From Paratrimastix pyriformis (taxonomy: Eukaryota > Preaxostyla > Paratrimastigidae), in assembly GCA_027972325.1 (NCBI GenBank), contig JAPMOS010000018.1, forward strand, positions 186,001 through 250,000: a stretch of 64,000 bases of DNA, given 5' to 3'. Position 1 is the first letter of the stretch; every line of letters starts with the position of its first letter. The notes under the pieces were generated by a model. The model did not search any database. It was not told where the DNA came from and saw only the letters and a program-made list of their open reading frames with translations. Of the stretch, positions 55,615-64,000 are shown in pieces. Position numbers and translations under genes: made by a program.

Positions 55615-56562
55615 TGCTTTGAGGGAGCCGCCGCGAACGCCCGAGGCGGCCCCGGAGGTCCCAATCCACCCGCCAACCGGACGGGTCCCCAAGTTTTACC
55701 CACTGTTGCGGCGGCGGCAGCAGCCCAACCAGGCGATCAGGCGATCGACCGCAACCACTTGCTGAATTTCCGCGACCAAGAAGAACATTTCACATCCCAA
55801 ACCACTGTGGAGCTTCCACAACTTGACGGTGTGTCTTTTTCAAGAGGAACCTTTCCCAACTGAACATCTGACCCGGCATTAAATGTCGACTGATGATCTT
55901 CGACGACCCCGTCTGTCTTCCTTCCGTCACAAATCCTCTTATTCCCAAATGTCCACGCACAGTATCTCCACGAGCCGGGGTTGACGCTGGCGCAGCCATG
56001 CATCCTGCGAGCGCACAACGGTTTTCCTGGTCCGGTGGGTCCCTCACCCGGCTCGGTGAGGTGTGGCAGAGGGAGGGGGTCCGCACAAGTTGGTTGGGTG
56101 GCTTCAATTGATGGTCCCCAACAGTTCCCTGGACATTGTGGGCGCCCCAGAGGAGAACCCAGTGCACACTGGGCAGAATTTCTGCGGCCCCCCCGGATCG
56201 GGGACCCCGTCTCCGCCCCGGATAAGGCGACGAGTTCTGCGGGCGGGATGCCAGTTCTTGCCCCCACCTCGGACTCTGGTGCTCCTGTCGATTCATGGTG
56301 GGAGGAATCCCCCTGGGGGCACCTGCCCCTCCGCGGCGCTTTCACTTCGCGTTTTGCTGCCCTGCCGTGCCCCCACTGCCCACCCTGCTCCGCTGACAGT
56401 GTCCCGCCCCCACCTCTCCATGGGGCGTCGCACACTGCCTCCCCTTGGTTGCGGGCCGCCTGTTGCCCTGTTCCAGGCGCCATGACCGCCTCCATGCCGG
56501 GGGGGTTGCCTTTCTCCGACCCTGCTTGCCTGCCGTTTCCTCCCCGACCTTGACGTCGCGTC

Positions 56563-58704
56563 GTGATTTTTGTATGTTTCGACTTAACTCGTCGAGTTAC
56601 AAGAGATCCGCCTGCTATTTGTTGCGTTCCGCTGTCACTTGGGCAAGTTGGGCAACACTTGGAGCACCGGGGTCGCGGGTTCAATCCCGGTCAGACCCAC
56701 ACGCCGTACCTGGGCTCTACATTCCGGAATATGGAGGATAAAAACCATCCGACCCTGCACTCGCGGGGACAGGACACCGGAGAGCCGCGCTCTGGCTCGG
56801 TTAGTCGGCCTCGAGCCGGCAAGACAGCTCAAATATCGGGAAGTCCTCATCCGAGGATGGGCCGACGCGCCAGAAATGGCGGCGTGAGAGATGAGAGCGG
56901 CTGTCGGTCGGGGTTCCCCCACCCCCGGCTTAAGGTTTCACCGAAAGTTCCCAAAGCTCAGGCGCCAGGAGGGCGACCTGGGCTTACTTTCGTCCAGGCG
57001 CGCGGATGTCGAGGCTGTCTCCTCCAACTCTTCCAGGCAATGTACGCTCGGACGGAGGCAGCTGTGGTCGTGCATGGGCAGCGGGGCCCGATCTTCGAAG
57101 TCCACAGGGGCCTCAGGCAAGGTTGTCCGGCCTCCCCGGGGCTTTATCTCTTCTTCATCGACGCCTTGATGCATCAGCTCCGGGCGCGTGGCTGCGGGGT
57201 CGAGGTGCCCGGCCGAGGGGGGCGCATCCCGGGGCTGCTGTTCGCGGACGACGCCACGGTCCTGGGCGACTCCAGAGAGGGTCTGCAGCGGGCCCTGGAC
57301 GAGTGCGACCAACTGGGGCTGGAGAGGCGTTTTGAGTGGTCGCCGGAGAAGTGCCGCGTCATGCTCTTCCGCTCCTGGGCCGACCAGCGCAAGGCCAAGC
57401 CCGTGGGTGAGAAATGGTCGGTACAACTGTCCGGCAAGGAGCTGGAACAGACCGAGGTCTTTCGCTTCCTGGGCGCGGAACTCGAGAGCGACGCTGGCAC
57501 AAAGACCCACTCCAGTGGCCGGATCCGGGCGGCCTGTGCAGCGAGGAGCTCCATCAGCCGGCTCCTGGGGCGTGTCGGGCCCCTCCCCCCGAGAATGCTC
57601 GCTGCACTGTGGCGCACCTTCGGCTTGCCGAGGCTGCTTTGGGCGGCGGCGGCCTTCCCCAACCTGCGCGATCGACAAGCAGAACGAGCCATGGACACGG
57701 TTCAGCGCATTTTCGCCTGCAACGCGCACCAGTGCATGAACCAGGCCTCCTCAGCTGCAGTCGAGGCGGACCTGGGTCTGATGCCAGTCGCGGCCCTGCG
57801 GGCCCAGGAGACCATGATCGAGTGGGGCCGCATCAAGCTGCTGCCGAAAGGCCGCCTCGTCCGAGAGCTGGTGGAACTGGGCGAGAAGCTCCCGAGGGTG
57901 CGGGGGGGGCACCAATGCATCGGTGAATGGACTGGCGCGGCTGAGGCGGTCCTGAAGGACTATGGCCTGGGCAGAGGCGAGCGTCCCGACGACGAGGCCA
58001 TCCGGACCACCGGCATCGCTGCCTGGAAGGACCTGGTCCGGAAGAAGGTGCGCGCACACGTGGAGGCCCAGTGGCGCGCCAAAATGGAAGACACCCGCTC
58101 GCGCCCGAGGCTGGCACTCCTGCGGCAGGTCAAGCAGGACTTTGCCCACAGCGAGGCCTACCTGGACGACATGTGCCCTGCGGGGCGCCGCATCGCGGCC
58201 CAGCTGCGCGCAGGAATGTACCTCGACGGTGAGTTCCTCCGCACCTGGAAGTCCAGACCTGCTGAGGTGAAGCGCGGTGGGGCCTGCATCTGCTGCAGCG
58301 ACGCGGGGCCCCTCGAGGACGCCCAGCACATCATCCAGCAGTGCCCGGCGTACGAGGGCCTGCGGAAGAATGCTTGGGACCGCATCCATGCCATCCTGGG
58401 GGCCCCCGACTGGGCCCGACTGGAGGCCCTGGGCGGTGACAGGTGGCAGATCATGATCGGGAGGCCGGCTGCGGGATGGGGCCGCCTGACCAAGGAGGCC
58501 GTTAACAGGATCGCGGGGGACTTCCTGGCCCAGGTCCACGCGCTTCGCCTCCAGCTGCTCCGAGAGAGGGGGGCCGAGCCGCCGCGGGTGGCCGGAGAGC
58601 GCGCGCCCCGGCGTCAGGCAACTTCATGGCCGAGCCGAAGACGGCTGCCTGCTGTGCCCATCCAGCAGACTAGCGGCCACCACAACGAGGCCTCCACTAC
58701 ATAA
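56563..58704 (+). CDS. LINE-type reverse transcriptase ORF, 5'-incomplete
   Basis: 713-codon open frame. The convincing part starts near 57000: YARTEAAVVVHGQ, GLRQGCPASPGLYLFFIDAL (RT motif region), GLLFADDATVLGDS (catalytic FADD box near 57238-57270), then KCRVMLF, LGAELES and a long C-terminal region ending in CICCSDAGPLEDAQHIIQQ (about 58286-58342), the Cys/His knuckle typical of non-LTR elements before their end. No endonuclease domain and no N-terminal RT motifs are seen, so this copy is 5'-truncated or rearranged. The first 140 or so codons are probably not original coding sequence. Confidence 0.8.
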   Translation: MIFVCFDLTRRVTRDPPAICCVPLSLGQVGQHLEHRGRGFNPGQTHTPYLGSTFRNMEDKNHPTLHSRGQDTGEPRSGSVSRPRAGKTAQISGSPHPRMGRRARNGGVRDESGCRSGFPHPRLKVSPKVPKAQAPGGRPGLTFVQARGCRGCLLQLFQAMYARTEAAVVVHGQRGPIFEVHRGLRQGCPASPGLYLFFIDALMHQLRARGCGVEVPGRGGRIPGLLFADDATVLGDSREGLQRALDECDQLGLERRFEWSPEKCRVMLFRSWADQRKAKPVGEKWSVQLSGKELEQTEVFRFLGAELESDAGTKTHSSGRIRAACAARSSISRLLGRVGPLPPRMLAALWRTFGLPRLLWAAAAFPNLRDRQAERAMDTVQRIFACNAHQCMNQASSAAVEADLGLMPVAALRAQETMIEWGRIKLLPKGRLVRELVELGEKLPRVRGGHQCIGEWTGAAEAVLKDYGLGRGERPDDEAIRTTGIAAWKDLVRKKVRAHVEAQWRAKMEDTRSRPRLALLRQVKQDFAHSEAYLDDMCPAGRRIAAQLRAGMYLDGEFLRTWKSRPAEVKRGGACICCSDAGPLEDAQHIIQQCPAYEGLRKNAWDRIHAILGAPDWARLEALGGDRWQIMIGRPAAGWGRLTKEAVNRIAGDFLAQVHALRLQLLRERGAEPPRVAGERAPRRQATSWPSRRRLPAVPIQQTSGHHNEASTT
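56645..56705 (+). pseudogene. tRNA-like sequence (A- and B-box-like), degenerate
   Basis: Contains GGGTTCAATCC, a B box/T-loop, with an A-box-like TGGGCAAGTTGG about 30 bp before it. Acceptor and T stems do not pair properly, so not a functional tRNA. It may be an internal Pol III promoter remnant of a SINE-like unit. Confidence 0.4.
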
Positions 58705-58991
58705 CAATGGACTGAACCCCTCTCCCTTGCGGGTGGACGACGGCGGCCTCAGGCTTGCCGGGTGGGCTCGTCCACGAAACCTGCAGGGAGGGGGGAGAGG
58801 TCTTAGGTCGTCGCTCTTTCCAGTCCCCTTCTCCTCTTGTCCCGCTCCTGTGACGCCTAGGTTGAGGCATACGCCGACCTTGCGGGATGACGTTGGCCGG
58901 GACTTTGGCTCAGTTGGACCCCCGGCCGTGTGCGTGTGATCACTCCGGAGATGCCTGGAGTGAGGGATGGTCGGATGGGTGGGTGGGGGGT

Positions 58992-59078
58992 GGGATAAAA
59001 CCTTTTGAGATTCTCCTCTTGTAATTTTCAGTCAGCCTCCCACGAGGCTGCACTAACACGAGAAAGAAAGAAAGAAAG
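58992..59078 (+). mobile_element. LINE 3' end with AAAG tail
   Basis: Blocks GGGATAAAACCTTTTGAGAT ... CACGAGGCTGCACTAACACG followed by four AAAG units, placed about 290 bp after the RT ORF. It shares its block order with the short copy at 4528-4604. Confidence 0.6.
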
Positions 59079-59241
59079 GGTCCGACATGAGGTCGACATC
59101 TGATCGATGTCTCGGGTCCAACCATTCCTTTCCGGGCTGTTTTGCCCCTCTGTTGGTCTTCTTGGGGGTTGGGGTTTTCCGTATTTCCTGACGCCGGCAG
59201 GACTGCGCCCCTGGAACCATCCCAAATTCATCTTTGACATG

Positions 59242-59285
59242 TAACGGGTTTGGGGCCTATTTCCGGGTTTGGGGCACCCACGTTA
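59242..59285 (-). repeat. 44-bp inverted repeat, right copy
   Basis: Exact reverse complement of 55571-55614; lies 61 bp beyond the 3' end of the TMX-like gene. Confidence 0.95.
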
Positions 59286-59346
59286 AAGAGTGGACCAGAA
59301 AAAAGAAATAGCATATTTCACCCGAAAGCAGAGGCCGCTCGGTTAG

Positions 59347-61357
59347 TCAATTCACCTTCTGATGATCGCTCGAGGGCCGCACAACAGCGCGCGTGCGGGG
59401 TCGGCCCCGGTGCTCAGCTGTCGCTGGTGGAGATGTGGGATCAGATTCAGAGCTCGCGGTCGACTCGGTCCCCGAGACAGATGGCGTCACCACACGGCGG
59501 GTGTGCTTCGGAGGGGCGACGGGGGAAGGACCCTTGATCCGGCGCGAAACCGTTTGCACGAGCACAATACTGCTCAACAGAGCCAACGGGAGCGCAACCA
59601 GGCCCCACAGAAACATGGCACGCTCTGGGGCGCTCCCCGTTGCGGGTGGCTCGTGCTAGGGCGACGGACGGAGCTCCGGTGAGGTCGGGACCACGAGGGG
59701 AGTGCAGACCATGGGAGTGGGGGCTTGGAGATGATCTCCTGTGGCAGCGGACCCGAGGCCCTTCAGAGGCGATTCCACACGGCCCTGCAGCAGCGAGGTG
59801 TGGTGACCGGGCAAGAGCGAATGTTCGAGCAGACCGCGGGCTTCTCCGACCCGTCGCGGATGGCCCGAAGGAGGTTCTCGATGTGGGTGTGATTGCGCAC
59901 GGAAAGATAGTCCCGGTGCCAGTACAAGCCGGTCGACGGCTCGAAAACGGCCATCGTGGGGAGCATGTCCAGGGGGATGCTGACCCCGCCCAAGAACTGG
60001 CACGAACGAGGGGCCCAGGAGAGGAGGCAGGAGAGGAGGCAGGTTGGGCTTTGGGGGGGCGGCGGGGGCGGCGGACCTGCTGGACATTGGGCGATTCGCT
60101 GGCAGCGTCGAGCCAGACGAAACGAAAATCGGGGAACAGATGGGCGATCTTGGCGATGGCCTTGGCGTGGCTGGGGGCAACGCGGGTCAGCCTGTGCCAA
60201 GGGGGGAGGGAGGGGAGACGCAGACTTCATGGCGGTGCGGCGTTCGCGAGGGATGACAATAGAAACGGCAAGAAAATGCCGCTGAGGCACCAACGCGAAC
60301 GTTCTATTGGGAACGGCTTCCAACGCTTCCTGTGGGATCGTATGGGAAATCAGGGGAGCCAACTCCGCCAGGGGGATGGCCTCGATGGGGGCGTACACGG
60401 GGAACCGATAATACAGCATCCACTGCTCCATCGCCTCCTACCGGAAAAGATCATGGTGAACGACGGCGGGGGTTGGGTCGCGGGACCATGTCGAGGGGGC
60501 CCCTGTAGAGGCGCGTGTAGTCGTCATGGTCGGCCACCAGGAGCCAGCGTGCAGCACCCGAGTCAGTGAGATTCTTGTAGCCCTGCAGCTCCAGTTTGGC
60601 CAAGAACAGCTGCATCATCGTGCCATTATCCACAGCCGAGTAGAAGGACATCCAATTGGCGTGCTGTTGTGCAAGCTCCTCAAAGGTGTCCCGCTGTTGC
60701 GCGAAGGAACGATGTGAGGGGGACGGGGAGAACGTAGGTACCGACCACGTGGCGCTCCGGTTCTCCGATGAGTAAAAACGCAGCTGAATCTGGCGCCCGT
60801 TCGGACATTTCAGCGCCCAGCTGTTCGAGGGACGTGACCGCTTTGACGGTCTCATTCGAGAGGCGCCGAAGAAAAACACGAATGGCGCTCAACGAGAGCT
60901 ATATAAAGGCAATGTGGTGCCGAAAAACGTGCAAGCCACAGACAGCACCATCGAACGGGAAAATACGCTGGCCCTGGACACTTCAGCAAAGACGGATGAG
61001 GAGGAGGAGGGAAAGGAAAATCCAGACTGAAAAAGGGCAGGATAGTGATGCACATTGAATTTTTTCCGAAGGGCATCGTTGGAGGGACCATGAATTGTGC
61101 CGACGAGAATAGATGTAGCATTGTTCTCGAGATCATCGAGAAGCGATGTCGTTCGTTCACATGGCAAACCACACCAAGGACTTACGCTACAATGTTGAAA
61201 AGAAAAATAACCACCCTGAAGATTCAACGAAAAGAGCGACAGACAACTGGACAAAACATGAACGGTCCTTCGTACACATCTCATCAAAATTGGCGTCATG
61301 AATGCTTTTAGTCGCCAAAACTGCAACAATGCCGAAGAAAACGATGAAAATGCGCAT
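59347..61357 (-). CDS. TMX/PDI-like transmembrane thioredoxin-domain protein
   Basis: Exons complement(59347-59655, 59710-59784, 59835-59996, 60077-60191, 60226-60437, 60487-60693, 60746-60887, 61028-61186, 61248-61357), 496 aa. Signal peptide [16 protein letters not shown]; thioredoxin domain with active site SPWCGLPCE, a CxxxC instead of the usual Cxx[21 protein letters not shown] and YPALF follow the PDI pattern. Further thioredoxin-like parts include [20 protein letters not shown] and [16 protein letters not shown] membrane span ([20 protein letters not shown]) and a basic cytosolic tail (SRRIKG) end the protein, as in TMX3. Probably an ER oxidoreductase or chaperone. Several introns start GTCTGC or GTCCGC. 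Divergent from UFSP2. Confidence 0.85.
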
Positions 61358-61447
61358 CGGAGGCTGGCGCTGCGCGCAAACTTGGACTTGACACGGTGCG
61401 GTCCATACCTCCCCTGGTCTCCTCGACTGTGTCACAGCGTCATCGCG
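61358..61447. promoter_or_regulatory. bidirectional promoter TMX-like/UFSP2
   Basis: 90 bp between divergent start codons; moderate GC, no element recognised. Confidence 0.5.
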
Positions 61448-63599
61448 ATGACCTCCCTCGTTCTGGGAGCCACCGCACTGCGCAGTTTGCGCGAAGCCCC
61501 AAAACAGACCTTTTTTCTCGTCGGGGGACGTTACTCTGGAAAAATTCGATTGTTTTCAGTGCCCCGGATTTTCACGCATGACGGTCATTGGGAATTTCGC
61601 AAGCTTCAGGAGATCCTCCCATTCGGCCTGGAAATTCTGGGGTTCCACTGTGACGCAGCAGCTTTGACGACGATTCAGCCTCTGTTGATGTCGAATTTTT
61701 CGTCTCCAAATGGCCTCATCATCGGTACGACGCTCGTGGAAGGTGAGGAAATGGCCATCGAATTTCGGGAGCAAGGTAAAGAGGCTCCTTTAGATGCCAC
61801 CCTTGAAACTGATCTTCAGCTCGTGGCCGATCTGATGTTCCTCCGCGTCCAGGCTCCCTCATCCGTCTTCGAAGGCCGAACCGGGCCTGTCCCCGACCTG
61901 GCCCTCTCCTTTGGGGGGCGGCTGGTCGCTGCCGACATGGCCGCTGCCACAATGGGCACCATTTTCCGAGGCAACTTCCCCCCGGGGATCTCCTCCACCC
62001 CCGCCCCCATCTATTCGGCCTCTCTGGTGCTGGTCGCATCGCCTGCGCCTGTGGGGACGCCCTCCCCGATGGTCTTGACCAAGCTCGGGGCCTCTGGGTC
62101 CCCGTATCTGATGGACGTGCTTGTAGTGGCGTCCCGCGACGCCCTTTGCACGGACCTGCTGGGCGTCGTCCAGGGGGCCCTGCTCCGGCAGGCCCAGCCC
62201 CACCCGGGCCCCTCCCCGGCTGCTGCGGGTGTGTCCCACTACTGGCCCCCGGCCCTGGCGCACCCGGTCACCTTGCCGGGGGAAGCCCAGCCCCTGGCCG
62301 ATCTGCCCCCGGAGTGGGCCGACCAGGTCGACTCGGGCCTGGCCGCCACCCCGAGCCTGGCCCTGCGCTGGCGCAGCCTGCACCACCGCCTCCTGGGGCT
62401 GCCCGCGCGGCCCTTCCTCCGCCCCGGCCAAGCGCTCCCGCTGCCCAGCGGCGGGGCCGGCACAGCGGTGGGGTCCCTCCACTCCAAGCAGGCCCTTCTG
62501 CTCGGCTCGGCGCCCACAGAAGCGTCTCCCACGGCCACCCGAGGTCTGCCAACCCGGAGCGGCCTGCCTCGCCTGCTCCCCATCCACCTCCTCCCCTCCC
62601 GATCATCCGAACCCTTCCTTCTCACCTTCACCCCGGCATCCGATCGCGGTCGGATGGTGGGAGCAGGCCCGGCCGAGCCGCTGTGGAACGTGCACCTGGC
62701 CATCCCCGCGGCCCGGACACCCCAGGAGCCCTACGAGCTGCACACCGTCTTCGGCAACTACCAGGTCCGCGCCCCGTCCAGCGGCCGCCCCCTCCCTCCC
62801 TCACCCTCCCCACCCCCACCCCCACCCCACCCCGCCCACGCCCACCGGCACCTCTTCCTTCTCCCGCCCCGGCCATGGCAGTACTGCCACTACGGCCAGG
62901 AGCTGGACGACTCGGGCTGGGGGTGCGCCTACCGGTCGCTGCAGACCCTGGTCAGCTGGTTTCGGCTGCAGGGCTACACGGGCCGGCCCAACCCGACCCA
63001 CCGCCAGATCCAGGAGGCCCTGGTGGCCATGAACGACAAGCCGGCCGGCTTCGGCCAGGGCCGCCAGCCCTGGATCGGCAGCTTCGAGGTGGGCCTCGTC
63101 CTGGAGCACTGGCTCGAGCAGCCCCCAGGCCAGCAGCCCGCCGGGGGTCTGGCGGCCCCCCCGCCTCCTCGACGTTTGGCCTGCCTCCGCCGCCAGGGGC
63201 ACACAGCCTTCTCACCCCATGCGGCGCTCTCCCCTCCCCCTCCCCACCTCTCCCCTCTCAGAGGATCCTGCGGGGTTCTTCCCGCCCGCGCGGATCATCC
63301 CGCTGGCCTCGGGGGCCGAGTTCGACGCCCACGTGGACGAGCTGGCCGAGCACTTCGACCGGACGGGCACCCCGGTCATGGTCGGGGGCGGCGTACTGGC
63401 CTACACCCTGCTGGGGGTGGCCCTCGACCGGGTCAGCCACCAGGCGCCGCGGTACCTCATCCTGGACCCGCACTACACCGGGGCCGACCGGGTCGAGGCC
63501 ATCGTGGCCAAGGGGTGGGTCGCCTGGCACCCGATGAGCCTCTTCCGGACCGACGTCCACTACAACCTCTGCCTGCCCCAGTGCCCCGCCTGCATCTAG
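61448..63599 (+). CDS. UFSP2: UFM1-specific protease 2
   Basis: Cys protease that matures UFM1 and removes it from ER/ribosome substrates. Exons 61448-62543, 62667-62764, 62882-63173, 63262-63599, 607 aa. The C-terminal C78 peptidase domain is highly conserved: [20 protein letters not shown] with catalytic Cys, [66 protein letters not shown] (Asp/His of the catalytic triad), end [12 protein letters not shown]. Two introns (123 and 117 nt) are multiples of three and open, so they could be read through. 5' sites GTCTGC, GTCCGC, GTTTGG. The N-terminal 300 residues follow the poorly conserved UFSP2 N-domain. GC rises along the gene. Implies an active UFMylation pathway. Confidence 0.95.
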
Positions 63600-63709
63600 C
63601 GGCCCCCCCGGCCCCCCGGCCCTCCCCAAGAGTACTGTGACTCGCTATGCCGGGATGCGGGTCTTCCAAGAGGGGAGGGGGGAGGGCAGAGAATAAAAAA
63701 ACAGCCAGC

Positions 63710-63765
63710 GGTTCGGTTCGGTTCGGTTCGGTTCGGTTCGGTTCGGTTCGGTTCGGTTCGGTTCG
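63710..63765 (+). repeat. GGTTC pentanucleotide array
   Basis: About 11 perfect GGTTC units in the convergent spacer (63600-63876) between UFSP2 and the last gene. AC-free and G/T-rich on one strand, but internal to the sequence and unlike any telomere repeat I know. Confidence 0.95.
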
Positions 63766-63876
63766 TTCGAGGAGCCTTCCGCCTTCTCGGACGGCCCGCA
63801 GGATGGGGAAGATTGGAAGGCCGCAAGGAAGGCCGGGGCCGTGGGGGGTGGGTGGGCCGTGGGCCGGGTGGGCCGC

Positions 63877-64000
63877 TCAGAGGACCTCCTTCTTGAGGGC
63901 CTGGGCCATCTTGGCCAGGGCCCGGGCGGCCGCGTCGGCCCGGCGGAAGCACATGACCCCACCGGCCATCAGGGCGGCCACGGTGCGATCGTACTTGGCG
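63877..64000 (-). CDS. C-terminal end of an unidentified gene
   Basis: Open on the minus strand into the window edge; the visible C-terminus is helical and basic (FRRADAAARALAKMAQALKK, stop at 63877-63879) with a Gly/Met-rich hydrophobic stretch (TVAALMAGGVMC) before it. GC is very high, as expected for a 3' gene end here. Family not recognised. Confidence 0.55.
   Translation of the reverse strand, partial: AKYDRTVAALMAGGVMCFRRADAAARALAKMAQALKKEVL

Larger units (their letters stand above)
55571..59285. mobile_element. 3.7-kb segment bounded by 44-bp inverted repeats, with LINE inside
   Basis: The two perfect 44-bp inverted repeats enclose a reverse-transcriptase ORF (56563-58704), a tRNA-like stretch and a LINE-type 3' tail (58992-59078). 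LINEs do not normally carry terminal inverted repeats, so this may be a LINE that inserted into, or lies between, two copies of another element. I find no convincing target-site duplication directly outside the repeats. 55615-56562 holds no gene I can identify. Confidence 0.55.

Noticed and set aside
55737-56684. 315-codon minus-strand ORF left of the reverse transcriptase
   Set aside because: Composition is mixed and no motif is recognised; partly antisense to possible element 5' sequence and to the tRNA-like stretch.
56645-56705. Functional tRNA gene
   Set aside because: B-box-like sequence is present but acceptor and T stems do not pair and no anticodon arm can be drawn; kept only as a degenerate tRNA-like stretch.
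1-64000. CRISPR arrays, rRNA genes, bacterial operons
   Set aside because: Tandem repeats present lack spacer structure; all confident genes have spliceosomal introns, so this is nuclear eukaryotic DNA.

Overview
Eukaryotic nuclear DNA from a GC-rich, intron-dense, gene-dense protist. The gene set (RNA polymerase I, actin capping protein, RAD51, CK2, nuclear cap-binding complex, UFM1 protease, Ragulator subunit) is eukaryotic. An axonemal central-pair protein (SPAG17/PF6-like) implies a motile flagellum, and kelch-PP1 phosphatases are protist/plant-type. A free-living flagellate, possibly a metamonad such as Paratrimastix, would fit, but that is inference. Nearly every gene has several short introns (about 44-200 nt), mostly starting GTC rather than GTA/GTG. 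Most longer genes start at moderate GC and become extremely GC-rich towards the 3' end, on both strands.

Layout, left to right: 3' end of POLR1A (+); CAPZB (-); a dual-specificity-phosphatase-like pseudoenzyme (-); RAD51 (+); CK2 alpha (-) head-to-head with CBP20 (+); a large PH-domain protein with a Pro/Ala-rich body (+); kelch-PP1 phosphatase copy 1 (+); a secreted beta-propeller-like protein (-) head-to-head with a secreted DUF4127 protein (+); a two-repeat Myb protein (+); GILT thiol reductase (-) head-to-head with a membrane-anchored carboxylesterase (+); a C2H2 zinc-finger protein (-); a hAT-like non-autonomous DNA transposon; SPAG17/PF6-like (+); kelch-PP1 copy 2 (-); LAMTOR2 (-) head-to-head with a CHAT protease-like/SH2 fusion (+); a MOS11/SARNP-like factor (+); a divergent Rab (-); a 3.7-kb segment with 44-bp inverted repeats at its ends and a LINE-type reverse transcriptase inside; a TMX/PDI-like protein (-) head-to-head with UFSP2 (+); and the 3' end of one more gene (-).

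Exon models were built by hand by requiring GT/AG-type boundaries, frame continuity and family-like protein sequence. For fifteen genes the exons sum to an exact multiple of three with a start and stop codon. Kelch-PP1 copy 1 misses by one base. SPAG17, the zinc-finger gene, the 3' end of the PH gene, kelch-PP1 copy 2 and the middle of the CHAT-SH2 gene are only partly resolved.

The strongest unusual observations are: (1) a 5' splice-site consensus GTC[CT]G; (2) a rising 5'-to-3' GC gradient within genes; (3) two inverted kelch-PP1 paralogues whose 3' exons are almost nucleotide-identical while their 5' halves are diverged, which looks like gene conversion; (4) a CHAT-SH2 fusion; (5) five head-to-head gene pairs with 17-137 bp between start codons, often matched in compartment; (6) two mobile-element structures, one with a clean target-site duplication and one pairing inverted repeats with a LINE.
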